18,138 nt of DNA, from positions 1 to 18,138 of the forward strand of contig JBBQEJ010000104.1 of assembly GCA_038320555.1 (NCBI GenBank), written 5' to 3'. Of this stretch, positions 1 to 7,396 are shown in pieces (position 1 is the first letter of the stretch; each line of letters starts with the position of its first letter). The position numbers were made by a program, and so were the translations under genes. This DNA is from JALZOC01 sp038320555. GTDB lineage: Bacteria > Acidobacteriota > Vicinamibacteria > Vicinamibacterales > 2-12-FULL-66-21. The notes below the pieces were generated by a model. The model was not told the DNA's origin. It did not search any database and saw only the letters and a program-made list of their open reading frames with translations.

Positions 1-675
1 GACGTGTTCGTCCACGAGCGCGGCGCACCGCACATGATTGAGCCGTCGAGACTGCTGGCGAGCGCCGGGCGACTCTACGGCGCGGACATGGATCGGCTCT
101 GGGGAGATTTTCGTCCGGTGCCCGCCGATCGAGTTCGAATCCTGAAGGGTGAGGAACGCATCATGGCCGGTGGCCGCGAGCTCGAGGTAGCTTACACGCC
201 CGGGCATGCGTCCCATCACGTCGCGTACTTCGACCCTTCGAGCCGCGTCGCATTTGTTGGAGACACGGCGGGGATCCGCCGTCAGGATCGCGACTACATC
301 ATGCCGCCGACGCCCCCGCCCGATATCGACTTGGACGCCTGGCGCGTAAGCCAGGATCGCATCCTGTCGTGGGATCCGGACACGTTGTTTCTCACGCATT
401 TCGGTCCCTTCCAAGGGGCGCGAATACATTTCCAGGAGATGACCGAACGGCTCGAGGCGTGGAGTCGCATCGTCCGACGCCTGCTCGCGGACGTATCGCT
501 CGACGAGGAGCAACGGCTTCAGGCGTTCATGAACGAGGCGCTTCTCGATCTCAAGCGAAAGGTTGGTGAGTTGGAGGCGGAGCGGTATAGCCGCGCCGGC
601 CGCCTTGATTATTCATGGCAGGGGTTGTCACGATACTGGAAGAAAAAGATGACCCTGCCCCGCGCCAACTCGTGA
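1..675 (+). CDS. MBL-fold metallo-hydrolase, 3' part (5' end outside window)
   Basis: The frame is open from the first base, so this is the C-terminal part of a longer gene. The visible protein carries the later metal-binding motifs of the metallo-beta-lactamase fold: a PGHASHH segment (His codon at 205-207), a FVGDTAG segment (Asp codon at 262-264) and FLTHFGPF (His codon at 397-399). The HxHxDH motif expected earlier must lie upstream of the window. A helical tail follows the fold (codons from about 430). In this family the fold binds two metal ions and hydrolyses thioesters, lactones or similar bonds. The substrate cannot be read from this fragment. The product is probably cytoplasmic. The gene is followed by 70 bases and then another plus-strand gene, with no clear terminator between them. 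The family call is firm; the specific function is unknown. Confidence 0.88.
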   Translation, partial: DVFVHERGAPHMIEPSRLLASAGRLYGADMDRLWGDFRPVPADRVRILKGEERIMAGGRELEVAYTPGHASHHVAYFDPSSRVAFVGDTAGIRRQDRDYIMPPTPPPDIDLDAWRVSQDRILSWDPDTLFLTHFGPFQGARIHFQEMTERLEAWSRIVRRLLADVSLDEEQRLQAFMNEALLDLKRKVGELEAERYSRAGRLDYSWQGLSRYWKKKMTLPRANS

Positions 676-745
676 AGGCCCAGGCTCTGTTCGCGCGAAA
701 ACATATGGCACGGCTCTGGTATTGCAGACACAGCGGGGGCGCGTC

Positions 746-1564
746 ATGAACCGACCAGCTCGTCTGATTGTCGGCACTATCTTGTCTGCGGCGCTCTTTT
801 CCTCGGTCGCCTCAGCTCAAGTTAATCTCCAGCCGACTCCACCACCTGGCGTCACGGCCGAAAACGAGACGTGGTATCGCACCGGCGAGCCCGTTCTGTT
901 TGCGGGAAATCTCTATTATCCGGCCGGCCCTGCGATTCATTTCAACGGCGACGAAATGGTTCGCAGCGGGTTTTACCGGGGAGTTTCGCTGTACTCGCGG
1001 ACGACGATCGAACCCTACAGTGTCGTATTCCTCCCTATTGGCGGCGGGCTGATGCAGCCTTACGAACGACGGCGCACAGGCGAGATCGCGGGAACCTCCG
1101 GCAGCACGGTATCCGCCCTTCCCGTAGAGATTCCGTCGGCGGTGAGCCCTTCCCCCGAAGAGGCTCCTATTCTCCAGGCGCCCGCGCCGCCGGTCGTGGC
1201 CTCGCAGCCCGCCGTCGAGCAGTTTGCCGTGCCGCCATCGCAACCAGCCGCGATCCGTCCCTCGCGCATACAGGTGGTGACTCCCTCTCGTGTGGTCGGG
1301 ACGACAGGCCGGGTTGCAAATTCCTCAGGGCCTGTACCGACGCGCATCCGCCCACATGCTGCGAACGGCATATTTGTAGAGTTCAATAGCGGCCGCTGGT
1401 ACAGCAGCGGTTCCCCCGTATCGCTCGATCCGCGAGTCCTGACCCGAATCGGAGATTGGTACGGTTTCCCCGTGTTTGTGGGAGCTGGCGCCGGCGACTC
1501 GACCATATACATTCCGATTGCACAGGGGCTCGAAATGCTCGCACCTTACTCCAAGCGTCGGTAG
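746..1564 (+). CDS. secreted protein of unknown function with duplicated domain
   Basis: I do not recognise a named family. The 272-residue product starts at ATG 746, preceded by a purine-rich GGGGGCG; a TTG in frame at 722 is a less likely start. Residues 1-25 form a Sec signal peptide (MNRPAR, a hydrophobic core, then VASAQ), so the protein is probably exported. Two similar segments flank a long proline- and alanine-rich linker of roughly 100 residues. Each begins WY..G.PV and ends in a pattern like IPI..GL...PY.(R/K)RR: FLPIGGGLMQPYERRR in the first and YIPIAQGLEMLAPYSKRR at the extreme C-terminus. This suggests two small beta-rich modules on a flexible tether, possibly envelope-associated. 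No catalytic motif is evident. It lies 70 bases after the hydrolase gene on the same strand and could be co-transcribed with it. Confidence 0.75.
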   Translation: MNRPARLIVGTILSAALFSSVASAQVNLQPTPPPGVTAENETWYRTGEPVLFAGNLYYPAGPAIHFNGDEMVRSGFYRGVSLYSRTTIEPYSVVFLPIGGGLMQPYERRRTGEIAGTSGSTVSALPVEIPSAVSPSPEEAPILQAPAPPVVASQPAVEQFAVPPSQPAAIRPSRIQVVTPSRVVGTTGRVANSSGPVPTRIRPHAANGIFVEFNSGRWYSSGSPVSLDPRVLTRIGDWYGFPVFVGAGAGDSTIYIPIAQGLEMLAPYSKRR

Positions 1565-1590
1565 GCCGTGTTCGCCTGGCGCACGCGTGA

Positions 1591-1779
1591 GGATGGCGAA
1601 GCGCGCACGATTCTCCTGGTGGAATGGCGGCCGACGTCATGTTGACCGCAAGCTTCGTGCGACGGAGCATTTCCACCGGTGAACAATCACGCGATGCTCG
1701 CGAGTTCGCGATGGTGCTGGTGAAAACGGACAGCACATGGCGTTTTTCGAAGACTACGGCAATCGATACGTTGCGGTAA
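1591..1779 (+). pseudogene. possible C-terminal remnant of an NTF2/SnoaL-like gene
   Basis: An open frame from 1591 to a TAA at 1777-1779 contains in-frame ATGs at 1624 and 1639. Its end reads like a real protein, with REFAMVLVKTDSTWRF followed by AIDTLR. That pattern resembles the last strands of NTF2/SnoaL-like domains (.F.M.LVK..G.W.). Just upstream another frame (about 1568-1645) also reads plausibly (TILLVEWRP), which could mean a frameshifted relic. There is no well-spaced ribosome site for either ATG. This is a weak call resting on sequence texture only; it may be chance. Confidence 0.25.
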
Positions 1780-1833
1780 GAGGTTTAAGGTTGAAACGGA
1801 AAACCGAAAACCTATCTGAAAAGACGTGATGTC

Positions 1834-1856
1834 GAAGGCTGAAGGCCGAAGCCTTC
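1834..1856. repeat. hairpin in convergent intergenic region
   Basis: GAAGGCT at 1834-1840 and AGCCTTC at 1850-1856 form a perfect 7-base stem around a 9-base loop. The loop itself repeats the stem word (GAAGGCCGA). It sits between two convergent genes and could act as a bidirectional terminator, but no clear T-run follows. It may simply be one of the low-complexity words scattered in this genome. Confidence 0.4.
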
Positions 1857-1967
1857 AACCTCCGACAAACCTGGCCGCGGGCCTCTGCACCCGGGAGCGA
1901 GGATGCGCGCCGACATCTTTGAGCTGACGAGGCAGGTAGTCAGCTTGCCGGCACCGGTGGGTCTAAC

Positions 1968-2192
1968 TCAAGCGACGGCCATCTTCCGGCCGTGTGACGA
2001 TGTCCTGACAGTCGTCGTCGGACGGGCGCCCTCCATTCGCACGAAGGCCCCATCGCGGGTTTGCGCAAGAAATTTCGCGTCGACCAGCGCGCCGAGTAGC
2101 GCATCACAAACGTCGCGCTCCAGTCCCCATATGCGCTGCGCCTGTGGGGGTGTCGATCGAAGAATTCGCTGGAGCACTTCGTCGATACGCAT
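1968..2192 (-). CDS. small winged-helix-like protein, 74 residues
   Basis: The start is ATG at 2192-2190, chosen because GGAGG lies at 2204-2200, seven bases upstream. The frame extends further upstream, but that part does not look coding. The product reads MRIDEVLQRIL, then PPQAQRIWGLERDVCDALLG, then LVDAKFLAQTRDGAFVR, with a basic, low-complexity tail from about residue 53. The core (residues 1-52) has a helix-turn-helix plus wing layout: helix, QAQRIWGL recognition-like segment, helix, then a strand turn ending in DGAFVR. I recall similar short proteins in acidobacterial genomes but know of no assigned function. A small DNA-binding or adaptor role is an inference. The gene stands alone, divergent from nothing and convergent with the plus-strand genes to its left. 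Confidence 0.65.
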   Translation of the reverse strand: MRIDEVLQRILRSTPPQAQRIWGLERDVCDALLGALVDAKFLAQTRDGAFVRMEGARPTTTVRTSSHGRKMAVA

Positions 2193-2411
2193 GGGTTCGC
2201 CTCCGCAAGGTCCGTCGAAGTTCCAATTGCTGTCAGTTTTGTAATCCAAAGCAACCTGTGTACCTGGGCAAGCCAGGCAAGTCGGCCGGCATTGTCTGTG
2301 CCCATCCCGTGAGCTCTTCACTTCATGTAAACATCACAAATAAATGATCTTATGAGAAATATTCCGGAGCCTTTGTTCGAGACGGAGCGCCGTGGAAGGT
2401 GACTGAAAACC

Positions 2412-2434
2412 GGGGATGGACCGTATGTCCCCCC
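2412..2434 (-). terminator. weak candidate terminator after the ABC operon
   Basis: Read on the minus strand, GGGGGGAC, loop ATACG, then GTCCATCCCC form a stem with one mismatch and one wobble. GG and TTTT (2409-2406) follow directly. It lies about 125 bases beyond the stop of the last permease gene. The T-run is short, so this is a candidate only. Confidence 0.25.
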
Positions 2435-2483
2435 ATCGGTCGATGTCTGAAATCGCTACGGGCCGAGGAGGGTCACGGCTCGA

Positions 2484-2556
2484 GACTCAGGGCTTAGGCA
2501 GGGTTCGGAAAGCGTCCCCTGAGCCTCCCTGAGTCCCGAGGCCTGAGCCCTGAGTC
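2484..2556. repeat. 16-base inverted repeat in low-complexity CTCAGGG DNA
   Basis: The arms GACTCAGGGCTTAGGC (2484-2499) and GCCTGAGCCCTGAGTC (2541-2556) are inverted copies with one difference, which is G-T pairable, around a 41-base spacer. The right arm ends two bases outside the permease stop codon. The spacer contains further copies of the same CTCAGG / CCTGAG word, so on the minus strand the tract reads as repeated GACTCAGGG units. It could fold in the 3' end of the operon transcript. Confidence 0.6.
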
Positions 2557-2558
2557 CT

Positions 2559-3743
2559 TTACAGTTCCCGGAGTGCGGTGACGACTGGAAGGCGGGCAGC
2601 TCGCCAGGCGGGGAAGAGCCCGCCGAGCAATCCCATGGCGATCGAGTAGACGAGCGCCTGCAACAGCAAAGCGGGTGTGACGGCGAAACTGAATGCGATC
2701 TGGCTGAAGGACTGGAAGTTCATCGTCGCGGTCTGGTAACCGTCGAAGGCGGCCCAGGCGATGGCCGCCCCGATGATGCCGCCGATCACGGCCAGAATCG
2801 TCGCCTCGGCGAGCACCGACAAAACGACGGGAAGGCCGCCGAAGCCGAGCGCGCGCAGGGTTGCAATCTCACGCGTGCGGCTTGCAACGGCCGTGTACAT
2901 CGTGATGACGGCTCCAAACACCGCCCCGACGCCCATCAGGACCGCGATGATGCCGCCAATCGTGCGGATGATCCTCTGAAGCGTCTCGGTCTGGGTGCCG
3001 TAATACTCCGGCGCCCGCATGGCCGTTACGGTGAGTTGCGGGTTCGAGGTCAGCGAGTCCTTCAACTGTTGGAAGGAATCTGGCGATTCGAGCTTCGCGT
3101 ACAGAGACTGATAGCTGTTGCCCCGCCGGTACGCAGGCTGAAGGACCTTCACGTCGCACCAGAGCTCCGATTCAGAGACGGATCCGCCTTCTTCGAATAC
3201 ACCGACGAGCTGCCAGGTGCTTTCTCCCCATTTGAGCGTGGTGCCGACAGTCAGGCCCGCGAACTGGTGCGTCGCGGCGCGTCCGGCGATGATCTCGTTC
3301 TTCCCGAACTCGATGTTCCGGCCCTCGACGATCTTCATGCGATCGTGGACCTTGAACGCCTCCGGGGTCACCCCTCTCAGTGGGACGTTCGCGGCGCTTC
3401 CAGACCGCTTCAGCGGGTGATCCACCACGACGAACAACTCGGGCGAGGCGAGCGGCGCGCCTGACCCGTCACGCGCGATGCCCGGCGCGTCCTGGATGAT
3501 CCGCACCTGATCGCCGCCGAGGCCGCTTGTCATTTCGGTATCACTGCCGGCGCGCAGCACGAGAACCGTATTGGGATCGCCGGAGGCCTTCATCGTGTTG
3601 TTCACGCCCTCCGCGATCGACAGCACGGCTACGAAGACAAGGACGACGCCGGCGATGCCGACAATCGCCACCGACGACGAGCCGAGCCGCTGCCGGATGG
3701 AGCGGATGTTGACGCTGGTCACCGCGATGATTTGACGCAGCAT
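2559..3743 (-). CDS. ABC transporter permease, MacB/FtsX type (second permease)
   Basis: The 394-residue product is an inner-membrane permease of the FtsX/MacB/LolC superfamily. One N-terminal membrane segment lies at about residues 24-46. A large MacB_PCD-like periplasmic domain follows to about residue 260. Three C-terminal membrane segments lie at about 262-285, 306-332 and 353-380, ending FPAWRAARLPVVTALREL. The cytoplasmic loop SRTREIATLRALGF (from about 288) is the typical coupling helix that contacts the ATPase. The start is ATG 3743, which overlaps the preceding stop in TGATG and has AGGAG about eight bases upstream. A 16-residue longer form exists but lacks this support. It is the last gene of the four-gene operon and probably forms a heterodimer with the permease just upstream. 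The family couples cytoplasmic ATP use to movement of periplasmic or membrane substrates; the substrate is unknown. Confidence 0.9.
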   Translation of the reverse strand: MLRQIIAVTSVNIRSIRQRLGSSSVAIVGIAGVVLVFVAVLSIAEGVNNTMKASGDPNTVLVLRAGSDTEMTSGLGGDQVRIIQDAPGIARDGSGAPLASPELFVVVDHPLKRSGSAANVPLRGVTPEAFKVHDRMKIVEGRNIEFGKNEIIAGRAATHQFAGLTVGTTLKWGESTWQLVGVFEEGGSVSESELWCDVKVLQPAYRRGNSYQSLYAKLESPDSFQQLKDSLTSNPQLTVTAMRAPEYYGTQTETLQRIIRTIGGIIAVLMGVGAVFGAVITMYTAVASRTREIATLRALGFGGLPVVLSVLAEATILAVIGGIIGAAIAWAAFDGYQTATMNFQSFSQIAFSFAVTPALLLQALVYSIAMGLLGGLFPAWRAARLPVVTALREL

Positions 3744-4906
3744 CAGTTTCTCCTCAGCGCGTCGACGATCCGCAGCCGTCCTGCCTGCCACGCGGGAAGC
3801 ATCCCGGCCGCGAGTCCGAGCGCGATCACGAGCCCGACACCTGCGGCCAGCGCGCTCGTTGGAAAGTAGAACGCGGGCAGGAGGCCATTAGTGGGATCTC
3901 CGCGCGAAATGATCAGCCAGGCGACCGCGAGTCCCAGCACCCCGCCGGTTGCCGCTATCAGGATGGACTCCATGAGCACCATGCTGAGCACTCGCCCGTT
4001 GCCGAATCCGAGCGTCTTGAGGACCGCCAGCTCGTTCGTGCGCTCCCGGATCGCCTGCGCCATCGTGTTGCCGCAGACCAGCAGGATCGTGAACATCGCC
4101 ATGGCGACGATCCACATCATGATCGTGCCGATATCTCCAACCTGTTTGGCGAAGTCCGAGACGAACGCCTTCTCCGTGTTTGTCTTGGTTTCAGACGGCG
4201 AGTTGGCGAACATCGTGTCTATCTTCGCCGCGACCTCCGGCGCGCGATCCGGGTCCGCGATGCTGATCACATACCAGTTGTACCGGTCCCTGAATCCGCT
4301 TCTTTCCGGAATCGTCTCCCTGAGGAAGGTGTAGTTGAACAGGAGGTTCGTTTTGTCCGCGCCCTTGTTTTTCGAGTCGTAGATCCCGTCAATGGTGAAT
4401 TCCCAGGGCTGGCCGTCGGGCCGGCGGTAAATCGTCCCCTGAATCGGCACGCGCTGCCCGACCTTGAACCCGTACTTCTTCGCGGTATCGAGCCCGACCA
4501 CGGCGCCTGTGCGATCGGCGAGCCAGGCCTTCTTCTGGTCCTCGGGCAGCTCGAACTCCCGCGGATACAGACGCAACCAGCTCTCCGGGTCCACGGCGAA
4601 GGTCGCGAACTGGTTCCTCACCTCCTGGTAGTAGCCGCCGAACCAGTTTGCGTGCGTAATGTCGGTCACACCCTGGACCTGCTTGATCTGGTTTTCGTAG
4701 CTGGCGGGCAGCGGGTTGATGATCGATACCTTGTCGATCACCATCAGCCGTCCTTGTCCCGCCATGTCCACCCCCATGTTGAAGGCCGCGCGGATGGCCA
4801 TCAGCATGCCGAAGAGCACGAACGCGAAGAAGATGGCGCCGATGGTGAACAGCGTGCGGATCTTCCTCCGCAACAGGTTGCGCCAGACGATAGGAAGGAA
4901 CTTCAT
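3743..4906 (-). CDS. ABC transporter permease, MacB/FtsX type (first permease)
   Basis: The product has 387 residues with the MacB/FtsX layout. Membrane segments lie at about 18-40, 258-282, 306-333 and 350-372, with a roughly 210-residue periplasmic domain between the first two. The coupling segment RERTNELAVLKTLGF lies at 287-301, and the C-terminus is PAWQAGRLRIVDALRRN. The start ATG 4906 overlaps the ATPase stop in an ATGA, with GGAGG about eight bases upstream, so translation is probably coupled. It is divergent in sequence from its partner, mainly in the periplasmic domain, which suggests a heterodimeric transporter like LolCE rather than a MacB homodimer. Substrate unknown. Confidence 0.9.
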   Translation of the reverse strand: MKFLPIVWRNLLRRKIRTLFTIGAIFFAFVLFGMLMAIRAAFNMGVDMAGQGRLMVIDKVSIINPLPASYENQIKQVQGVTDITHANWFGGYYQEVRNQFATFAVDPESWLRLYPREFELPEDQKKAWLADRTGAVVGLDTAKKYGFKVGQRVPIQGTIYRRPDGQPWEFTIDGIYDSKNKGADKTNLLFNYTFLRETIPERSGFRDRYNWYVISIADPDRAPEVAAKIDTMFANSPSETKTNTEKAFVSDFAKQVGDIGTIMMWIVAMAMFTILLVCGNTMAQAIRERTNELAVLKTLGFGNGRVLSMVLMESILIAATGGVLGLAVAWLIISRGDPTNGLLPAFYFPTSALAAGVGLVIALGLAAGMLPAWQAGRLRIVDALRRN

Positions 4907-5595
4907 GCGGCAGCCTCCGAGACGAGCACGCCTTTCTCGAGATGCAGTGTGCGCTTGGCCCGCGCCGCCGCGTGTGGGTCGTGCGTCACCATGACGATGG
5001 TCTTTCCGTGATCGCGATTGAGCGCCTGGAGGAGATCGAGAATCTCGTCGCCGGCCTTGCGATCGAGATCGCCCGTCGGCTCGTCGCAGAGGAGCAACGT
5101 GGGATCCGTCACGATCGCGCGCGCGATGCCGACACGCTGTTCCTGGCCGCCCGACAGCTGCCGCGGGAAATGATTCATGCGGTCGCGAAGCCCGACGACC
5201 GACAGCGCCACCTCGACGCGCGTGCGGCGATCCGCCTTGCCGAGCTTGGTCAGCAGCAGCGGGAGCTCCACGTTACGCGCGGCGCTCAGCACGGGCAGGA
5301 GGTTGTACAGCTGGAATACGAAGCCGATGTGCCGGGCGCGCCACGTCGACAGTTTGCCTCCGGCCAGCTTGTCGATGCGGTCGCCGCCCACGCTGATCGA
5401 GCCTTCCGTCGGCGTATCGAGCCCGCCCAGCAGATTGAGCAGCGTCGTCTTGCCCGAGCCGGACGGGCCCATGAGCGCGAGAAAGTCCCCTTCGGGAATA
5501 TCGAGGGTGACGCCCTGCAGGACGTCGATGCGCTCTCCACCACGCTGAAATACTTTATGAAGATCGCGAACCGTCACGAGAGCATTCGACATCAT
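4903..5595 (-). CDS. ABC transporter ATP-binding protein, LolD/MacB family
   Basis: This 230-residue cytoplasmic ATPase has every nucleotide-binding motif: Walker A GPSGSGKT at 43-50, a Q-loop in FVFQLYNLLPVLSAARNVELP (about 92-112), signature LSGGQ at 147-151, Walker B LLLCDEPTGDLD at 167-178 and the H-loop histidine at 205. The Q-loop region and DEPTGDLD are typical of the LolD/MacB/FtsE group, which works with FtsX-type permeases. Two ATGs stand in tandem (5595 and 5592); the first overlaps the stop of the fusion-protein gene. The upstream AAGG suits either. It powers the two permeases encoded immediately downstream. Confidence 0.95.
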   Translation of the reverse strand: MMSNALVTVRDLHKVFQRGGERIDVLQGVTLDIPEGDFLALMGPSGSGKTTLLNLLGGLDTPTEGSISVGGDRIDKLAGGKLSTWRARHIGFVFQLYNLLPVLSAARNVELPLLLTKLGKADRRTRVEVALSVVGLRDRMNHFPRQLSGGQEQRVGIARAIVTDPTLLLCDEPTGDLDRKAGDEILDLLQALNRDHGKTIVMVTHDPHAAARAKRTLHLEKGVLVSEAAA

Positions 5596-6815
5596 TGCAC
5601 CTTGACCTTGTCGCCGTCCTTGAGCGTTTGAGGGCCGTCCACGACAACCCGTTCTCCGGCACTGACGCCGGAAAGCACTTCAACCTGATCGCCCATGGCG
5701 GCCCCGACGCCGATCGCGCGCCGTTCGACGTGGTCGTCGCGCAGCACGAACACAACCGATCGGCCGTTTGCCGTCCGGATCGCCGAGGATGGCACGACGA
5801 GCTTCGCGCGCGGCGTGGCGCTCTCCTCAGCGGGCCGCTCGTTCAGAAAGGAGACCTTGACGCCCATGTCGGGCAGAATGCGCGGATCGAGCTGTTCGAA
5901 CCCGATGCGCACGCGCACCGTGGCCTTCTGGCGGTCGGCCGTCGGTACCGTTGTGATCACGTGCGCCGGGATCCGCCAGTCTGGATACGCGTCGAGCACC
6001 GCTTCGATCGGTTGTTCGGGGCGCACGCGGTTGATGTAACTTTCGCTGACATCGACCTCGATCTCGAGCGACGACATATCGACGATCGTCGCGATGCCCG
6101 ATCGCGTGAACCCGCCGCCCGCGGACACCGGAGAAATCATCTCGCCGGGCTGCGCGTCTTTCGAGATCGCTACGCCGTCAAACGGCGCACGCACCTGCAT
6201 GTCCACGAGGTCCGTCCGGCGTTGGCTCACCAGGCTTTCGGACACCTTGATTTGTTGTTGCGCGACGGAGATACGGGCCTTGAGGGACTCCACTTCCGCC
6301 CGGGCGGCATCGAGTTCCGATTTGCTGATCACCTGATCCTTGACAAGCTGCTCACGACGGGCGAGCGTGAGCTCCGCTTCGCGGAGCCTGGCTTCGTCCT
6401 CGGCGGCTCCCCGGTGCGCTGTCTCGAGCTGGGCCAGCGCAACCGACAAGGCTGCCCGCATCTGCGAATCGTCGAGCCTTGCAAGCACCTGACCCTTCTG
6501 CACGGCCTTGCCTTCTTCGACGAAGACCTCGAGTACTTTACCGGTGACCTTCGAGGAGACAGTCGCCCGCCGGCGCGCGGTCACGTATCCGGAGGCATTC
6601 AACACGGCGCCAGGCGCTGCGCCGCCGCCGGTCTGCGAGACCACCACAGCTGCCTTGACCGGCACGGCCTCGACACGGGTTGACCAGATCCATCCCGCCG
6701 CCGCGATCACGATCGCGACCAGCAGCAAAGTGATCCAGATGCCACGACGGCCCCGGCTGGCCCGGGCGTTCTGATCGATGCGCAACGAAGCCAGGTCATC
6801 TTTGAGGTTCGACAA
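5592..6815 (-). CDS. efflux periplasmic adaptor (HlyD/MacA-type membrane fusion protein)
   Basis: The 407-residue product has a cytoplasmic head (DDLASLRID) and a single membrane anchor at about 27-46. A split biotinyl-lipoyl domain follows: first half about 75-116, ending QVLARLDD; second half about 205-230, with VRAPFDGVAISKDAQPGE. An alpha-helical coiled-coil hairpin lies between the halves (about 117-204), then beta-barrel and membrane-proximal domains. This is the adaptor of MacAB-like tripartite systems, bridging the inner-membrane ABC transporter to an outer-membrane channel. The start is TTG 6815; no ATG suits, and a short GGTGA lies just upstream. It is the first gene of the operon, followed with overlap by ATPase and two permeases. 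No outer-membrane TolC-like gene is in the window. The substrate is unknown. Confidence 0.92.
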   Translation of the reverse strand: MSNLKDDLASLRIDQNARASRGRRGIWITLLLVAIVIAAAGWIWSTRVEAVPVKAAVVVSQTGGGAAPGAVLNASGYVTARRRATVSSKVTGKVLEVFVEEGKAVQKGQVLARLDDSQMRAALSVALAQLETAHRGAAEDEARLREAELTLARREQLVKDQVISKSELDAARAEVESLKARISVAQQQIKVSESLVSQRRTDLVDMQVRAPFDGVAISKDAQPGEMISPVSAGGGFTRSGIATIVDMSSLEIEVDVSESYINRVRPEQPIEAVLDAYPDWRIPAHVITTVPTADRQKATVRVRIGFEQLDPRILPDMGVKVSFLNERPAEESATPRAKLVVPSSAIRTANGRSVVFVLRDDHVERRAIGVGAAMGDQVEVLSGVSAGERVVVDGPQTLKDGDKVKVQ

Positions 6816-6878
6816 GGTTCACCAACGAGCGTCTGAAGTCCACAATTCTTTCGGGGAATCGACTGTCGCGGAGGTTCC

Positions 6879-6910
6879 AGTATACCCGCACCTCTACTCT
6901 ACGGCGTCAA
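6879..6910 (-). promoter_or_regulatory. candidate promoter of the adaptor/ABC operon
   Basis: On the minus strand TTGACG (6910-6905) is followed by TATACT (6884-6879). Both hexamers are close to the primary sigma consensus, but the spacer is 20 bases, longer than the usual 16-18. It lies in the 268-base gap after coxD (6816-7083), about 63 bases before the TTG start of the adaptor gene. The rest of that gap shows no gene and no clear terminator for the oxidase operon. Confidence 0.3.
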
Positions 6911-7083
6911 ACGGACGCAGGTTGCGTTCTCCGGTGAATGGCGGGCTGGATTCGGCCAGTTGCGCCGCCGCGTGCATTGTCGCTCGGGGGTTGCAGCGTG
7001 GCGTGTCGGGCAATCCGTCGAATACCTGATGCGCTGAAGCGGCGCGCTACGGGAGCCGAGGCCGTGTAGAACCCCGTTGAACC

Positions 7084-7386
7084 TCAGCGAAGCGTCCCCG
7101 GAACCCAGCCGCGGCTCATGTAATCGCTCATCCCGATCCCGAAGAGGATGAGCAGCCAGAAGAAGCCGGACATCGCGACGACCCACGTCAGCCGCGAGCT
7201 CCACCGGACGTGCATGAAGAAGAGAATCACCAGCGACGCCTTGGTGCAGGCTATCGCGAGCATAACGATGTTGTTCAGCGGGCCCATGTCCACCTTCGCA
7301 GCCGCGACGGTGAGGAGCGTCCCGAGAATCAGCGCGCCGAACACCATGTAGTACATGCTCTTCGGGGCGACGTGACCAGCTGACAT
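7084..7386 (-). CDS. coxD: cytochrome c oxidase subunit IV
   Basis: This small hydrophobic protein of 100 residues has three membrane segments (about 13-30, 38-59 and 67-88). The middle one contains KASLVILFFMHV, characteristic of the bacterial subunit IV family (COX4_pro / CtaF-like). It is a non-catalytic subunit of the haem-copper oxidase and stabilises the complex. The ATG start at 7386 has GAGG about ten bases upstream and follows the coxC stop by ten bases. It is the last gene of the act-sco-cox run. A 268-base gap separates it from the next operon. Confidence 0.9.
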   Translation of the reverse strand: MSAGHVAPKSMYYMVFGALILGTLLTVAAAKVDMGPLNNIVMLAIACTKASLVILFFMHVRWSSRLTWVVAMSGFFWLLILFGIGMSDYMSRGWVPGTLR

Positions 7387-7396
7387 TATGCGAGCC

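Larger units (their letters stand above)
1565..1967. other. 403-base stretch without a confident gene
   Basis: This stretch lies between the plus-strand secreted-protein gene and the minus-strand 74-residue gene, whose stop codons converge on it. It holds the possible remnant at 1591-1779, then an A-rich low-complexity patch at about 1780-1820 (repeated AAGGTTGAAAC / GAAAACC words) and the hairpin at 1834-1856. Bases 1860-1967 show nothing I can identify. Open frames here on either strand lack a convincing start or family resemblance. Confidence 0.5.
2193..2558. other. 366-base intergenic region with repeats, no gene
   Basis: This separates the end of the ABC-transporter operon from the small winged-helix-like gene. 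Both are read leftwards, so it should hold a terminator for the first and a promoter for the second. Bases 2319-2367 are strikingly AT-rich for this window and could belong to that promoter region, but I see no well-spaced -35/-10 pair. The rest contains an imperfect hairpin (2412-2434) and a low-complexity inverted repeat (2484-2556). No open frame here looks coding. Confidence 0.5.

Noticed and set aside
1903..2244. A 113-codon plus-strand frame
   Set aside because: It is antisense to the 74-residue gene, which has a better ribosome site and a coherent fold pattern.
3744..3791. Upstream start for the second permease at 3791
   Set aside because: It would overlap the previous gene by 49 bases without a ribosome site; ATG 3743 has AGGAG and the usual stop-start overlap.
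6816..7083. Short open frames in the gap between coxD and the adaptor gene
   Set aside because: They have no ribosome site or protein-like composition; the gap is better explained as a promoter region.
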